Assembly (NCBI GenBank): GCA_902543185.1
Contig: CACBXB010000006.1
Span: 1 to 64,000 of the forward strand
Origin: Paracoccaceae bacterium
GTDB lineage: Bacteria; Pseudomonadota; Alphaproteobacteria; Rhodobacterales; Rhodobacteraceae
Direction of reading: 5' to 3'
DNA: 64,000 bases
How positions within the stretch are numbered: the first letter of the stretch is position 1; each line of letters starts with the position of its first letter. Both the position numbers and the translations under genes were made by a program. Below are positions 53,502 through 62,681 of the stretch, piece after piece. The notes beneath the pieces were generated by a model that made no database searches, was not told where the DNA came from, and was given only the letters and a program-made list of their open reading frames with translations.

Positions 53502-55208
53502 ATGAAACGCCATTTAATTACATCAGCAATTCCATATATCAATGGCGTTAAACACCTAGGAAACTTAGTTGGCAGTCAGTTACCAGCAGACTTATTTGCT
53601 AGATATCAGAGAGCAAAGGGTAATGAAGTACTATTTCTATGCGCGACGGACGAACATGGAACGCCTGCGGAGCTAGCCGCTGAAAAAGCCGGGATACCAA
53701 TAACCGAATATTGTGATGAAATGCACACTGTTCAATCTAATTTAGCTAAAGGTTTCCGACTTTCTTTTGATCATTTTGGCAGATCTTCAAGTCAGCAAAA
53801 CCATAGATTAACTCAACACTTTGCAGCGAAACTGGCGGAACGCGGATTGGTAAACGAAAAAACAGAAAAACAAGTTTTTTCAAACCAAGATCAACGTTTT
53901 TTACCGGATAGATATATCGAAGGCATATGTCCAAATTGTGGTTTTGAAGAAGCTCGCGGTGATCAATGTGATAACTGCACTAAGCAACTTCAACCGAATG
54001 AGCTTATAAATCCTCGGTCAACTATTTCCGGATCAACAGACTTAGAGGAGCGCGAAACAAAGCATCTTCATTTACGCCAATCGTTAATGAAAGAAGAACT
54101 AGAAAGCTGGATTGACAGTAAATCTGACTGGCCAATTCTGACTACCTCTATCGCAAAAAAATGGCTCAATGATGGAGACGGTTTGCAAGATAGGGGAATA
54201 ACAAGAGATTTAAACTGGGGTGTTCCCGTAAAAAAAGGTCAAGAAAATTGGCCAGGTATGGACGGAAAAGTATTCTATGTGTGGTTTGATGCTCCAATCG
54301 AATACATTGCGTGTGCTGAAGAATGGGTTGATGCTGGAAAGGGAGAGGACTGGCATCGATGGTGGAAAACCGACAAAGGAGCAAATGACGTTATTTATAC
54401 TCAATTTATGGGTAAAGATAATGTTCCATTTCACACTTTGTCTTTCCCAGCTACCATCCTAGGATCTGGGGAGCCTTGGAAATTAGTCGATTACATAAAA
54501 AGTTTTAATTACTTAAATTATGATGGTGGGCAGTTCTCCACGTCTCGCAATCGCGGCATCTTTATGGACCAAGCGCTTGAAATTCTCCCACCAGACTATT
54601 GGCGCTGGTGGCTCTTGAGCCATGCCCCAGAAAGTTCCGATTCAGAGTTTACTTGGGAAAATTTTCAACAAACAGTCAATAAAGACTTAGCTGACGTTCT
54701 TGGTAATTTTGTAAGCCGCGTCACTAAATTTTGTCGAAGCAAATTTGGTGAAGTTATACCCAATGGGGGAGTTTGGTCTCAAAACGAAAAGAAGCTGGTA
54801 AATGAAATTGAAAAACGTGTCATGAACTATGAAGGTTACATGGAAAGTAAAGAAATTAGAAAGTCTGCTAACGAACTTAGAGCAATCTGGGCATGTGGTA
54901 ATGAATATCTTCAATCTGCCGAACCTTGGTCAACATTTAAAAGCGATCCAGAGGCATCTGCGATGCAAATAAGACTGTCTTTAAACTTGATAAAATTGTA
55001 CGGTGTTTTGTCTGCACCATTTATACCCGACGCCGCAGAAAAAATACTTAAAGCTTTCAACCTCGCTGATGAGAAATGGCCAAGTAACATATGTGAAGCT
55101 CTTGATTCACTTCCAGAAAATGCAGTTTTTGAAGTGCCCGAAGTAATGTTTAGAAAGGTCACTGATGAAGAAAGAGAGTCTTGGAAGATACAATTTAGTG
55201 GAAATTAA
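53502..55208 (+). CDS. metG: Methionyl-tRNA synthetase
   Basis: The 568-residue class I synthetase has the HIGH-like motif in [20 protein letters not shown] (about 14-33), zinc knuckle [20 protein letters not shown] (about 145-164) and a KMSKS-equivalent [10 protein letters not shown] (about 345-354). The anticodon-binding domain ([20 protein letters not shown] onward) follows. It charges tRNA-Met. It has no C-terminal EMAP-like extension. The KMSKS box is degenerate (STSRN), a variant seen in some MetRS groups. Confidence 0.95.
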   Translation: MKRHLITSAIPYINGVKHLGNLVGSQLPADLFARYQRAKGNEVLFLCATDEHGTPAELAAEKAGIPITEYCDEMHTVQSNLAKGFRLSFDHFGRSSSQQNHRLTQHFAAKLAERGLVNEKTEKQVFSNQDQRFLPDRYIEGICPNCGFEEARGDQCDNCTKQLQPNELINPRSTISGSTDLEERETKHLHLRQSLMKEELESWIDSKSDWPILTTSIAKKWLNDGDGLQDRGITRDLNWGVPVKKGQENWPGMDGKVFYVWFDAPIEYIACAEEWVDAGKGEDWHRWWKTDKGANDVIYTQFMGKDNVPFHTLSFPATILGSGEPWKLVDYIKSFNYLNYDGGQFSTSRNRGIFMDQALEILPPDYWRWWLLSHAPESSDSEFTWENFQQTVNKDLADVLGNFVSRVTKFCRSKFGEVIPNGGVWSQNEKKLVNEIEKRVMNYEGYMESKEIRKSANELRAIWACGNEYLQSAEPWSTFKSDPEASAMQIRLSLNLIKLYGVLSAPFIPDAAEKILKAFNLADEKWPSNICEALDSLPENAVFEVPEVMFRKVTDEERESWKIQFSGN

Positions 55209-55256
55209 TTTTCTTTAGCCGTTTAAATTTGAAAATTTAATGGCAACTAAATTTCT

Positions 55257-55622
55257 TCAGCTCAAGCAATCTCCTATATAAGTTTTGGCATAACCTTTAG
55301 GATCAGAGTATTCATTCAGAAAAATGTCTGTCAGCATCATATTCCATTCGTCAAACAACTGTTCCTGATTGCGCCCACCATTATTCATTTTAAACGCCTG
55401 AAGTGCTACAGGCTCAAGAAGCTCTTTCGCGTCATCTAATTCTATTTCCTCTGTCGCTGTACTTCTAAGAGTTTTAAATTTTTCTACTGCAAGAAACGAC
55501 AAATAACCAAGTGTTTTGCAATTTTCTATAGTTTCTTCTCTATTAAGTTCGGTGTCCTGAGATAAAACTGGGCTCCCTGAAAAAAAACTTAAACAAATAA
55601 TTAAAATAATACTTTTCTTCAT
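55257..55622 (-). CDS. small secreted protein of unknown function
   Basis: The 121-residue protein has a signal peptide (KKSIILIICLSFFSGSPVLS, cleavage near residue 21). The mature part is acidic, with only two cysteines, in ENCKTLGYL (about 35) and near the end in YIGDCLS, suggesting one disulphide. No family recognised. It follows the next gene upstream, another small secreted protein, by 28 nt in the same direction, and converges with metG. Confidence 0.7.
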   Translation of the reverse strand: MKKSIILIICLSFFSGSPVLSQDTELNREETIENCKTLGYLSFLAVEKFKTLRSTATEEIELDDAKELLEPVALQAFKMNNGGRNQEQLFDEWNMMLTDIFLNEYSDPKGYAKTYIGDCLS

Positions 55623-55650
55623 TATTTACCTACACAAAAATTTACAAACA

Positions 55651-56136
55651 TTAATACAGCTCACCTAGTTCAATGTCATCTTTCCAACCTTCAATCAACA
55701 ATTTGTTCATTTGCCAAAGTGGCGGCACCAGTTTGTTTTCGTCAACAAAAACTATCATTTCACTACTATTACAATAGTGAATTTCTAGATGCGTTGCTTT
55801 ATACAATCTCAACTCAGAAGTTGAAAATGGGTATGCAAAGATTTCACCTTCAGCGGCAATCTGGCTCCACATGTTTCTCAGCTCTTTAGTACATTCTCCA
55901 AAATTAACGAAATTAGATCGCGCTATGATGTATGGATAATCATCTATTTCGCTTAGAACCAAATTCTTTACCACCTCTATTGCCGGCAGATTTTCATTAA
56001 GTTCAGTATCAAGATTATTATCAGGAAAAAGGAGAAGTGGATCATAATCAGTATTGGCGTCTTGCCCCCAAGCAGAACTAGACCAAAAAACCAAGCTCTT
56101 TGCCAAAAGCATAACAATAGTCAATTTTAAAAGCAT
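55651..56136 (-). CDS. small secreted protein of unknown function
   Basis: The 161-residue protein has a hydrophobic N-terminal signal (LLKLTIVMLLAKSLVFWSSS, then AWGQDA as cleavage site). The mature acidic protein has two cysteines, in NFGECTKELRNMWSQIA (about 81) and EIHYCNSSEMIVFVD (about 122). No family recognised. It forms a two-gene minus-strand unit with the 121-residue secreted protein, and both have two cysteines. A periplasmic pair is possible. Confidence 0.68.
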   Translation of the reverse strand: MLLKLTIVMLLAKSLVFWSSSAWGQDANTDYDPLLLFPDNNLDTELNENLPAIEVVKNLVLSEIDDYPYIIARSNFVNFGECTKELRNMWSQIAAEGEIFAYPFSTSELRLYKATHLEIHYCNSSEMIVFVDENKLVPPLWQMNKLLIEGWKDDIELGELY

Positions 56137-56250
56137 GCTAAGCCCCAGAAATTCTTAACAATATCTAATACCTCATATTATTACGTTATTACAATCAAGT
56201 ACATTATCCATCTGGTTTTTAATAACTTTTATCAAAGAATTTAACTTAAG

Positions 56251-57147
56251 CTAAATATCATTTTTAATTAGCGCGCCATGCCCCATTATTACTTTTTTAG
56301 CCAGGTTTATACCATTTCTAATTGCTTCAGTGAGTGGCATGTTACGTAATATACCAACTAATATTTCAGAATTGAAACTGTCACCAGCTGCCGTACTATC
56401 GACAGCTGTTCTAATAGTTTCCACTGGATGAGTTCCTGCGCCTTGATTTGAAATGAATGAAACCGGCTCCCCAGCGTTTTTTACAACTACTATTTCAGCT
56501 CCAACCTTTCGATAGCGTTTCAATGTTGACATTGGATCAGCATCTGAAAACCACTTTTTTTCATCCTCAAAGGAAGGCAGAATTATATCACTCAATTTGG
56601 CTCCAGCCATAATTACGTCACACATTTCTTTTTTGTCACTCCAAAGTTTTGGGCGAAAATTTGGGTCAAATGCAATTTTTTTCCCTGCCCGCCTTGCTGA
56701 TTTCAAGCAGGAAAATAGATTATTCCGAGAGCTTGGATCTAATATGGCTAAAGTGATACCAGAAAAATATATCATATCCTGTTTTTTTACAGCATTTTCA
56801 ACATCATTTATGTTTTGACCCAATCGTGTTGCGGCTGAATTTTTTCGCCAGTAAGAAAAAGTTCTCTCACCTTTAACCAATGAAATTAAATATAAACCTA
56901 TAGTGGCGCTCGGAACTTTTTGCACATGTGTCGTATCAACTCGATTATCTGACATAAATTTAAGCATACTGTTTGATAGTTCATCATCCCCTACCTTTGA
57001 GAAGTAAGAGGAATTTATATCGGAGTGATTATTAGCGATGTACCAAGCTGTATTGAAAGTATCCCCGGCAAAACCGAGATTAAATTTCCCAGTTTGTTCA
57101 TCCGGTGAAAACTCCGCCATACATTCACCAACTGATAATATTTTCAT
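56251..57147 (-). CDS. kdgK: 2-keto-3-deoxygluconate kinase (PfkB family)
   Basis: The 298-residue PfkB-family kinase begins KILSVGECMAEFSPDEQTGK, followed by GFAGDTFNTAWYIANN (about 29-44) and the catalytic signature VDSTAAGDSFNSEILVGILR (about 248-267). IGLYLISLVKGERTFSYWRK is typical of KdgK. It phosphorylates 2-dehydro-3-deoxygluconate. A related sugar-acid kinase is the alternative, since no uronate genes are nearby. It diverges from the PLP-lyase cluster across about 116 nt. Confidence 0.85.
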   Translation of the reverse strand: MKILSVGECMAEFSPDEQTGKFNLGFAGDTFNTAWYIANNHSDINSSYFSKVGDDELSNSMLKFMSDNRVDTTHVQKVPSATIGLYLISLVKGERTFSYWRKNSAATRLGQNINDVENAVKKQDMIYFSGITLAILDPSSRNNLFSCLKSARRAGKKIAFDPNFRPKLWSDKKEMCDVIMAGAKLSDIILPSFEDEKKWFSDADPMSTLKRYRKVGAEIVVVKNAGEPVSFISNQGAGTHPVETIRTAVDSTAAGDSFNSEILVGILRNMPLTEAIRNGINLAKKVIMGHGALIKNDI

Positions 57148-57263
57148 AAGTTGTTATCCGCAAAGTTTCTTAGCTACTTAAAAGGTTTTTTGTTTTATAT
57201 CTTTGATATAGGATAATTTTGGATGATTGTATAATCTACAAAACTTTTCATCGGGAGAATGAA

Positions 57264-58307
57264 ATGCGGCTAATAGAAAACGCAAACAGAGGAAAAAATA
57301 GGATAATAGATAACGCACCTTTTCCCTCTACTGATGTTGAGAAAGTCTCCGCCCTTTTAAAGAAATGTCCGATTGCTTCTGAAACACCTCTTTTGGAGAT
57401 ACCAAATTTTTTACCTCAAGGAAATTTATGGGTAAAAGATGAAAGAGAAAGAATGGGACTTGGCTCATTTAAAGCTCTTGGCGCTGCTTATGTAATTGCG
57501 AGCCATGCCCAAAATTTAACTGAAAACCCAAATACAACTACTTTGGAAGGTAAAACTTACGTAACAGCAAGTGCAGGAAACCATGGTTTAAGTCTTGCAG
57601 CAGGAGCAAAAATTTTTGGGGCTAAAGCCGTTGTTTTTATTTCTGAAACAGTGCCCGAAACCTTTTCTGATCGATTGCGAGAAAAGGGAGCCGTTCCAGT
57701 CCGCAAAGGTTCAGACTACGCCGCATCAATGTCAGCAGCTTTAGAAGCTGCAGAAGAAAATGATTGGATTTTATTATCTGACAGCTCGTGGGAAAACTAC
57801 ATAGATAAGCCTCTAAAACTTATGGAAGGCTATTTGCAGATGGCCGACGAAGCTATGTCACAATGTAACAGCATAGCTACTCATGTTTTTTTGCAAGCTG
57901 GTGTAGGTGGATTAGCTGGCGCGGTAGCAGCGCATATTCGAAAAATCTGGGGAGATACACCAGTAATAACAGTTGTTGAACCCTCAGCTGCACCTGCTCT
58001 ACAAGAAAGCATTGAAACTGGAAAACCCGTTTTAACGAAGGGACCAGATAGCGTAATGGGTCGCCTGGATTGTAAGGAACCATCATTTATAGCTTTAAAT
58101 GGATTAGCTAGGGATGCAGATTTTTTTTTAACCCTAGATGATGAAGAGGTTACCAGTTATTTGGAAAAAATGTCTTGTTCTAATCTAGCAACTACAGCTT
58201 CGGGAGGTGCAGGCATTGCAGCGGCTATGAATAACCAAGTTGCAAAACTTTTAAAAATGGACTGCGATTCCAAAACTCTTTGCTTTCTTTCAGAGGTTGC
58301 AGAATGA
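57264..58307 (+). CDS. Diaminopropionate-ammonia-lyase-like PLP enzyme
   Basis: The 347-residue fold-type II PLP enzyme has the PLP lysine in MGLGSFKALGAAYVIASHAQ (about 71-90), YVTASAGNHGLSLAAGAKIF (about 103-122), LLSDSSWENYIDKPLKLMEG (about 162-181) and VFLQAGVGGLAGAVAAHI. These match diaminopropionate ammonia-lyase (DpaL/YgeX), but the protein is shorter than the roughly 400 residues usual there. I chose ATG at 57264 with GGGAG 8 nt upstream. It overlaps the next gene by 4 nt. It probably eliminates ammonia from a 2,3-diamino or 3-hydroxy amino acid; substrate unknown. Confidence 0.85.
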   Translation: MRLIENANRGKNRIIDNAPFPSTDVEKVSALLKKCPIASETPLLEIPNFLPQGNLWVKDERERMGLGSFKALGAAYVIASHAQNLTENPNTTTLEGKTYVTASAGNHGLSLAAGAKIFGAKAVVFISETVPETFSDRLREKGAVPVRKGSDYAASMSAALEAAEENDWILLSDSSWENYIDKPLKLMEGYLQMADEAMSQCNSIATHVFLQAGVGGLAGAVAAHIRKIWGDTPVITVVEPSAAPALQESIETGKPVLTKGPDSVMGRLDCKEPSFIALNGLARDADFFLTLDDEEVTSYLEKMSCSNLATTASGGAGIAAAMNNQVAKLLKMDCDSKTLCFLSEVAE

Positions 58308-59437
58308 GAGGCTTCAGCATTGATCAGTTCGAAAAAAGAACGCTGAAGGCTCAGCAACTGATGCAAAACCACGAGCTTGATGCTTTACTACTTACAACTG
58401 AAACAAATGTGCGATATTTTACCGGATTTCTTACTAGATTTTGGGAAAGCCCAACAAGGCCTTGGTATCTCATTATTCCATCAAAAGGAAAACCTATTGC
58501 TGTGATTCCGTCAATAGGAGAAGCTTTAATGAGTAAGACTTGGCTGGAAGATATCCGTACATGGCCTTCTCCCGATTTAGAAGATGATGGTATTTCTCTT
58601 TTGTCAGATACTTTAGAAGAGATTGCGCAAAATAAGAATATTGGCATTCCAAGCGGAACAGAGACGTATGTGCGAATGCCGCAGTCCGATCTTAAAAAAT
58701 TATCTCGAAATGTTAAACTGACGTCTGATTTTGATATTGTAAAAAAACTCAGAATGACAAAATCAAATGAAGAAATCGATAAAATAGATAAAGCTTGTAG
58801 AATAGCTGAAGACGCTTTCAGACGCGTTCCAGAAATTGCTTTTGAGAGTGTTAATTTAGATGAGGTTTTCCGTAAGTTTCAAATGCTCTGCCTAGAAGCT
58901 GGCGCCGACTGGGTTCCTTATCTTGCCGGAGGAGCAGATACTGAGGGATATGATGATGTAATATCACCGGCTAAAGTGGCACCTCTGAAAAAACGGGACA
59001 TATTAATGCTGGACACAGGGTTAGTTTGGGATGGATACTTTTGTGACTATGACAGAAATTGGTCTGTTGGCCCTCCGTCTGAAATAGTATCAGCTGCATA
59101 TTCCCAACTTCTAGAGGCTTCAGATGCTGCCTTTGAGATCGCGAAGCCTGGCGCGACAGCATCAGATTTATTTCATTCAATGAATTCAATTTTAACCCAA
59201 AATTCTTCAGGCACAGATGCCGGTCGTCTAGGCCATGGCGTGGGAATGTCGCTAACTGAATGGCCGTCATTAATTCCTGACGATCATACAGTACTAGAGC
59301 AAGGAATGGTCTTAAGCCTTGAGCCAGGGATAACATTAAATGATAAAATAATCGTTCATGAGGAAAATATTGAAATTACAGAAACCGGCGCACGGTATCT
59401 TAGCTCCAAAGCTAAAAAGGACTTACCTGTAATATGA
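58304..59437 (+). CDS. M24 family metallopeptidase (Xaa-Pro/ectoine-hydrolase-like)
   Basis: The 377-residue pita-bread-fold protein has an N-terminal creatinase-like domain (about 1-125) and a catalytic domain with metal ligands in LMLDTGLVWDGYFCDYDRNW (two Asp, about 231-250), GRLGHGVGMSLTEWPSL (His, about 306-322), LSLEPGITLN (Glu) and HEENIEITETG (Glu). All five ligands appear present. Relatives include prolidases, creatinase and DoeA ectoine hydrolase. The start ATGA overlaps the PLP-enzyme stop. Located between PLP enzyme and racemase, it probably hydrolyses an amide or ring of the imported compound. Confidence 0.88.
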   Translation: MRGFSIDQFEKRTLKAQQLMQNHELDALLLTTETNVRYFTGFLTRFWESPTRPWYLIIPSKGKPIAVIPSIGEALMSKTWLEDIRTWPSPDLEDDGISLLSDTLEEIAQNKNIGIPSGTETYVRMPQSDLKKLSRNVKLTSDFDIVKKLRMTKSNEEIDKIDKACRIAEDAFRRVPEIAFESVNLDEVFRKFQMLCLEAGADWVPYLAGGADTEGYDDVISPAKVAPLKKRDILMLDTGLVWDGYFCDYDRNWSVGPPSEIVSAAYSQLLEASDAAFEIAKPGATASDLFHSMNSILTQNSSGTDAGRLGHGVGMSLTEWPSLIPDDHTVLEQGMVLSLEPGITLNDKIIVHEENIEITETGARYLSSKAKKDLPVI

Positions 59438-60141
59438 AATTTGACTTTGACCTATCCTCTGATGAAAACAGTCCCCCTCCCATGGGCTTAATTGTTCTTC
59501 AGGTAGATGAAACAATTGAAGGAGAATTTCGGAAAGCTTTTAGAACATCAAAAAACCAAATTTTTGTAACCAGAATTCCAAGCGGATTAGAAGTTACTAC
59601 AAAAACCTTAACAAGTATGGAACATCATATCTCGGCTTCTGCAAAACTGTTACCACAATCAAGAGAATTTTCGGTCATAGGATATGGATGTACTTCAGCA
59701 AGTGCTATTATTGGATCAGAAAAAATATCACATTTAATTAAATCTGGTTGCAGTACTAGAGAAGTTACAAATCCGCTTTTGGCAGCAACCGAGTACGCAA
59801 AACATTTAGGGGTTACGAAACTAGCATTACTTTCTCCCTACATAGAAGAAGTTAACGCACCTCTTAGAAAGGCATTCGAGATTAAAGGCTTAAGCACAGA
59901 AACTTTCGGAACCTTTGGAGAAGGACAAGAAGAAAAAGTTGCCCGTATTTCGGAGATTTCAACCATTGAAGCTGCGATAACTCTTGGCCAAGACGCGTCC
60001 ACAGAGGCAGTATTTATTAGTTGTACCAATTTGAGAACATTTAACTGTCTGGATAAAATTGCCAATAAGATTGATAAACCGGTGTTTTCAAGCAACCAAT
60101 CTTTAGCATGGCATATGAAAAAATTATCACAGCAGAATTGA
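59434..60141 (+). CDS. Asp/Glu racemase-family (arylmalonate decarboxylase/EutA-like) protein
   Basis: The 235-residue protein has two conserved Cys active-site motifs: VIGYGCTSASAIIG (about 86-99) and AVFISCTNLRTFN (about 189-201). This is the layout of maleate isomerase, arylmalonate decarboxylase and ectoine-utilisation protein EutA. LGVTKLALLSPYIEEVNAPL fits the second lobe. It overlaps the M24 gene by 4 nt. It may racemise, isomerise or decarboxylate a product of the neighbouring enzymes. Exact reaction unknown. Confidence 0.85.
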   Translation: MKFDFDLSSDENSPPPMGLIVLQVDETIEGEFRKAFRTSKNQIFVTRIPSGLEVTTKTLTSMEHHISASAKLLPQSREFSVIGYGCTSASAIIGSEKISHLIKSGCSTREVTNPLLAATEYAKHLGVTKLALLSPYIEEVNAPLRKAFEIKGLSTETFGTFGEGQEEKVARISEISTIEAAITLGQDASTEAVFISCTNLRTFNCLDKIANKIDKPVFSSNQSLAWHMKKLSQQN

Positions 60142-60275
60142 TAAAATATGCCTTTCAAAAGTAGTTTTTAATTTCTAAAATAAAATTTCGCATTCGGCTT
60201 GATCAACTGATACTGTATATGTTTAAAATAACGGGTTATTTCCATTCGTTAATAGGATCTAAAGGGATATAAAAC

Positions 60276-61376
60276 TTGGTAGAAAAAAATAATTCCTCAG
60301 CATTTGTTAAATTTGATCGAGTGCAAAAAAGTTATGATGGCGAGACGCTCGTTGTCAAAGATCTTAATTTGGAAGTACCAAAGGGCGAATTTTTAACAAT
60401 GCTAGGTCCATCGGGATCTGGAAAAACTACCTGTTTGATGATGCTAGCTGGTTTTGAAACAGCCACCCACGGCGATATCATGCTGAATGGAATATCAATT
60501 AATAACATTCCTCCACATAAACGCGGTATTGGCATGGTATTCCAAAATTACGCTTTATTCCCTCACATGAGCGTCGCAGAAAACTTATCATTTCCACTTG
60601 AAGTCAGAAAGTTAGATAAAGTAACCCGCGAAGAAAAAGTTAATAGAGCCCTAGACATGGTTGAGATGGGTGAATTCAAAGGACGCAGACCAGCTCAACT
60701 TTCAGGAGGTCAACAGCAACGTATAGCACTCGCAAGAGCGCTAGTATTCGAGCCTGAGTTGGTTCTGATGGATGAGCCTCTAGGAGCTTTAGATAAACAG
60801 CTTAGAGAAAAAATGCAGTTTGAAATTACAGAGCTGGCCCATCGTTTAGGCATCACGGTCGTTTACGTAACGCATGACCAAACGGAAGCATTAACAATGT
60901 CGGACCGAGTAGCAGTATTTAACGATGGTCGCATACAACAATTGGCAACTCCTGACCAGCTTTACGAGGAGCCCGAAAATAGCTTTGTGGCTCAGTTTAT
61001 AGGAGAAAACAATACGTTGAACGGTACTATTTCTGATTTGAAAAATGATGTTGCGACCGTTAAGTTAGACAGCGGTGATATAATCGATTGTAAACCAGTT
61101 AACGTTTCGACCATTGGTGAGCGAACCCAGGTATCCATAAGACCAGAGCGGGTAGAGTTGAACAAGAAGAGGCTCCCACCAGGCTCCCACACTTTGACTG
61201 CAGAAGTTTTAGAGTTCATATATATGGGTGATGTTTTCCGCACCAGATTAAGGGTGGCTGGTAATGAAGATTTTATCGTCAAAACAAGAAATTCGTCTGA
61301 TCAAGTTAGGCTTAATCCAGGAGAAAAAATCGAGATTGGTTGGTCAACGTCATGCTGTCGTGCTTTAGACGCATAG
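60276..61376 (+). CDS. Polyamine-type ABC transporter ATPase (PotA-like)
   Basis: The 366-residue ABC ATPase has Walker A MLGPSGSGKTTCLMML (about 42-57), signature LSGGQQQRIALARALVFEPE (about 140-159), Walker B LVLMDEPLGALDKQLREKMQ and the H-loop YVTHDQTEALTMS. A C-terminal TOBE domain covers about 285-360. It is the energy-coupling subunit of a Pot/Afu-type importer. The start is TTG at 60276 with AAAGGGA about 9 nt upstream. It precedes the binding protein and permease; the substrate could be a polyamine, betaine-like or amino compound. Confidence 0.93.
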   Translation: MVEKNNSSAFVKFDRVQKSYDGETLVVKDLNLEVPKGEFLTMLGPSGSGKTTCLMMLAGFETATHGDIMLNGISINNIPPHKRGIGMVFQNYALFPHMSVAENLSFPLEVRKLDKVTREEKVNRALDMVEMGEFKGRRPAQLSGGQQQRIALARALVFEPELVLMDEPLGALDKQLREKMQFEITELAHRLGITVVYVTHDQTEALTMSDRVAVFNDGRIQQLATPDQLYEEPENSFVAQFIGENNTLNGTISDLKNDVATVKLDSGDIIDCKPVNVSTIGERTQVSIRPERVELNKKRLPPGSHTLTAEVLEFIYMGDVFRTRLRVAGNEDFIVKTRNSSDQVRLNPGEKIEIGWSTSCCRALDA

Positions 61377-61420
61377 AAAGGTTACGGTTTAGCTGATCTA
61401 AATTCGGATGCAGCTTTAAG

Positions 61421-61460
61421 AGTATTAGTCAATTTGCCCGGGGGCTAATACTTATTTTTA
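61421..61460 (+). terminator. hairpin with T-run between ABC ATPase and binding-protein genes
   Basis: AGTATTAG (61421-61428) pairs with CTAATACT (61445-61452) around a GC-containing 16-nt loop, followed by TATTTTTA. It resembles a Rho-independent terminator or attenuator between the ATPase and the binding-protein gene. Some read-through is needed for an operon. Confidence 0.55.
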
Positions 61461-61485
61461 ACAACGGGTAACATGGGAGAAGTAG

Positions 61486-62595
61486 ATGAAGAACTTCACT
61501 AAAACAATTTTGACAACTGCATCAGCAGCATTAATTTCAGGTGCGGCTTTTGCTGGAAGTCATATGGCTATGGAAATGACAATCGTGTCATGGGGTGGGG
61601 CTTATTCTAAGTCTCAACTTAAAGCATACCACGAGCCTTATTCAGCTAAAACTGGAGTGACAATACTAAACGATGACAGCTCATCAACAGCCGTTGCGCA
61701 GTTGCGAGCTATGAATGAAGCAAAAAACATCACATGGGATGTTGTAGATGTAGAGGCCGCGCCTGCTATGCAGCTTTGTGACGAAGGATTAGCAATGGAA
61801 ATTGATCCAGATACAATGCTTGCTGCAGCACCTGATGGCACACCAGCATCTGAAGATTTTGGCGATATGCTTGTTTCACCATGCTTTATTCCGCAGATTG
61901 TTTACTCTACCACTTTTGGATATCGTACAGACCTTGTAGGTGACACACCTCCAACTAGTGTTTGTGCAGTTTTTGATACAAAAACTTATCCAGGTAAGAG
62001 ATCACTCTTTAGTGTTCCTATCAACCAGATGGAATGGGCTCTTCTTTGCGACGGTGTAGATAAAGCAGATATCTATGATGTTCTCGAAACAGAAGAAGGC
62101 CAAGATCAAGCCCTTGCAAAACTCGATACAATTAAGGACGATGTAATCTGGGTATCATCTGGTTCTGACACGCCGCAACTACTTGCTGATGGTGAGGTAA
62201 TTATGGGAGCTACTTACAATGGTCGTTTGTTCTCACTCATTGAAGAGCAAAAACAACCTGTTGCAATGATTTGGGACGGTCAGGTGATGGATTTGGACGG
62301 TTGGATTATTCCAGCAGGACTTAGCCCAGAGCGTCAAGCTCGTGCGCTAGACTATATTATGTTTGCAACTGATACCCAGCGGCTTGCTGATCAGGCGAAA
62401 TATATTAGCTACGGTCCAGCAAGAGCTTCTTCAGCACCATTGGTTGGAAAGCACGCAGACCTAGGTATCGATATGGGTCCTCATATGCCAACAGCGCCAG
62501 AAAATCTATCACGAGCCTTTTTGATGAATTATGACTTCTGGGCAGATTATAGAGATGACCTTGATGCGAAGTTTCAGGCTTGGTTAGCTAAATAA
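61486..62595 (+). CDS. ABC transporter substrate-binding protein (polyamine family)
   Basis: The 369-residue periplasmic binding protein has a signal peptide (KNFTKTILTTASAALISGAA, cleavage after AFA near residue 23). The mature part starts MEMTIVSWGGAYSKSQLKAY, the PotD/PotF-like fold. Conserved segments are ITWDVVDVEAAPAMQLCDEG, FIPQIVYSTTFGYRTDLVG and ALDYIMFATDTQRLADQAKY. It delivers the substrate to the downstream permeases. The ligand is unknown; the neighbouring catabolic genes suggest an amino-acid-like compound. Confidence 0.92.
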   Translation: MKNFTKTILTTASAALISGAAFAGSHMAMEMTIVSWGGAYSKSQLKAYHEPYSAKTGVTILNDDSSSTAVAQLRAMNEAKNITWDVVDVEAAPAMQLCDEGLAMEIDPDTMLAAAPDGTPASEDFGDMLVSPCFIPQIVYSTTFGYRTDLVGDTPPTSVCAVFDTKTYPGKRSLFSVPINQMEWALLCDGVDKADIYDVLETEEGQDQALAKLDTIKDDVIWVSSGSDTPQLLADGEVIMGATYNGRLFSLIEEQKQPVAMIWDGQVMDLDGWIIPAGLSPERQARALDYIMFATDTQRLADQAKYISYGPARASSAPLVGKHADLGIDMGPHMPTAPENLSRAFLMNYDFWADYRDDLDAKFQAWLAK

Positions 62596-62611
62596 TAAAT
62601 TTACAATTTTT

Positions 62612-62633
62612 GAAGAGCCCCTTGGGGCTCTTC
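62612..62633 (+). terminator. stem-loop after binding-protein gene
   Basis: GAAGAGCCCC and GGGGCTCTTC are perfect 10-bp arms around TT, starting 16 nt after the binding-protein stop. There is no T-run downstream, so it may be a 3'-end stabilising stem or partial terminator that gives the binding protein more transcript than the permeases. Confidence 0.6.
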
Positions 62634-62681
62634 ATCTATAATACAAATTGCCCAATACAATAGACAGCGAATGATACTTTA

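Noticed and set aside
55223-55240. AT-only hairpin TTAAATTT/AAATTTAA between metG and the secreted protein gene
   Set aside because: No GC core and no clear T-run, so it would be too weak as a terminator.
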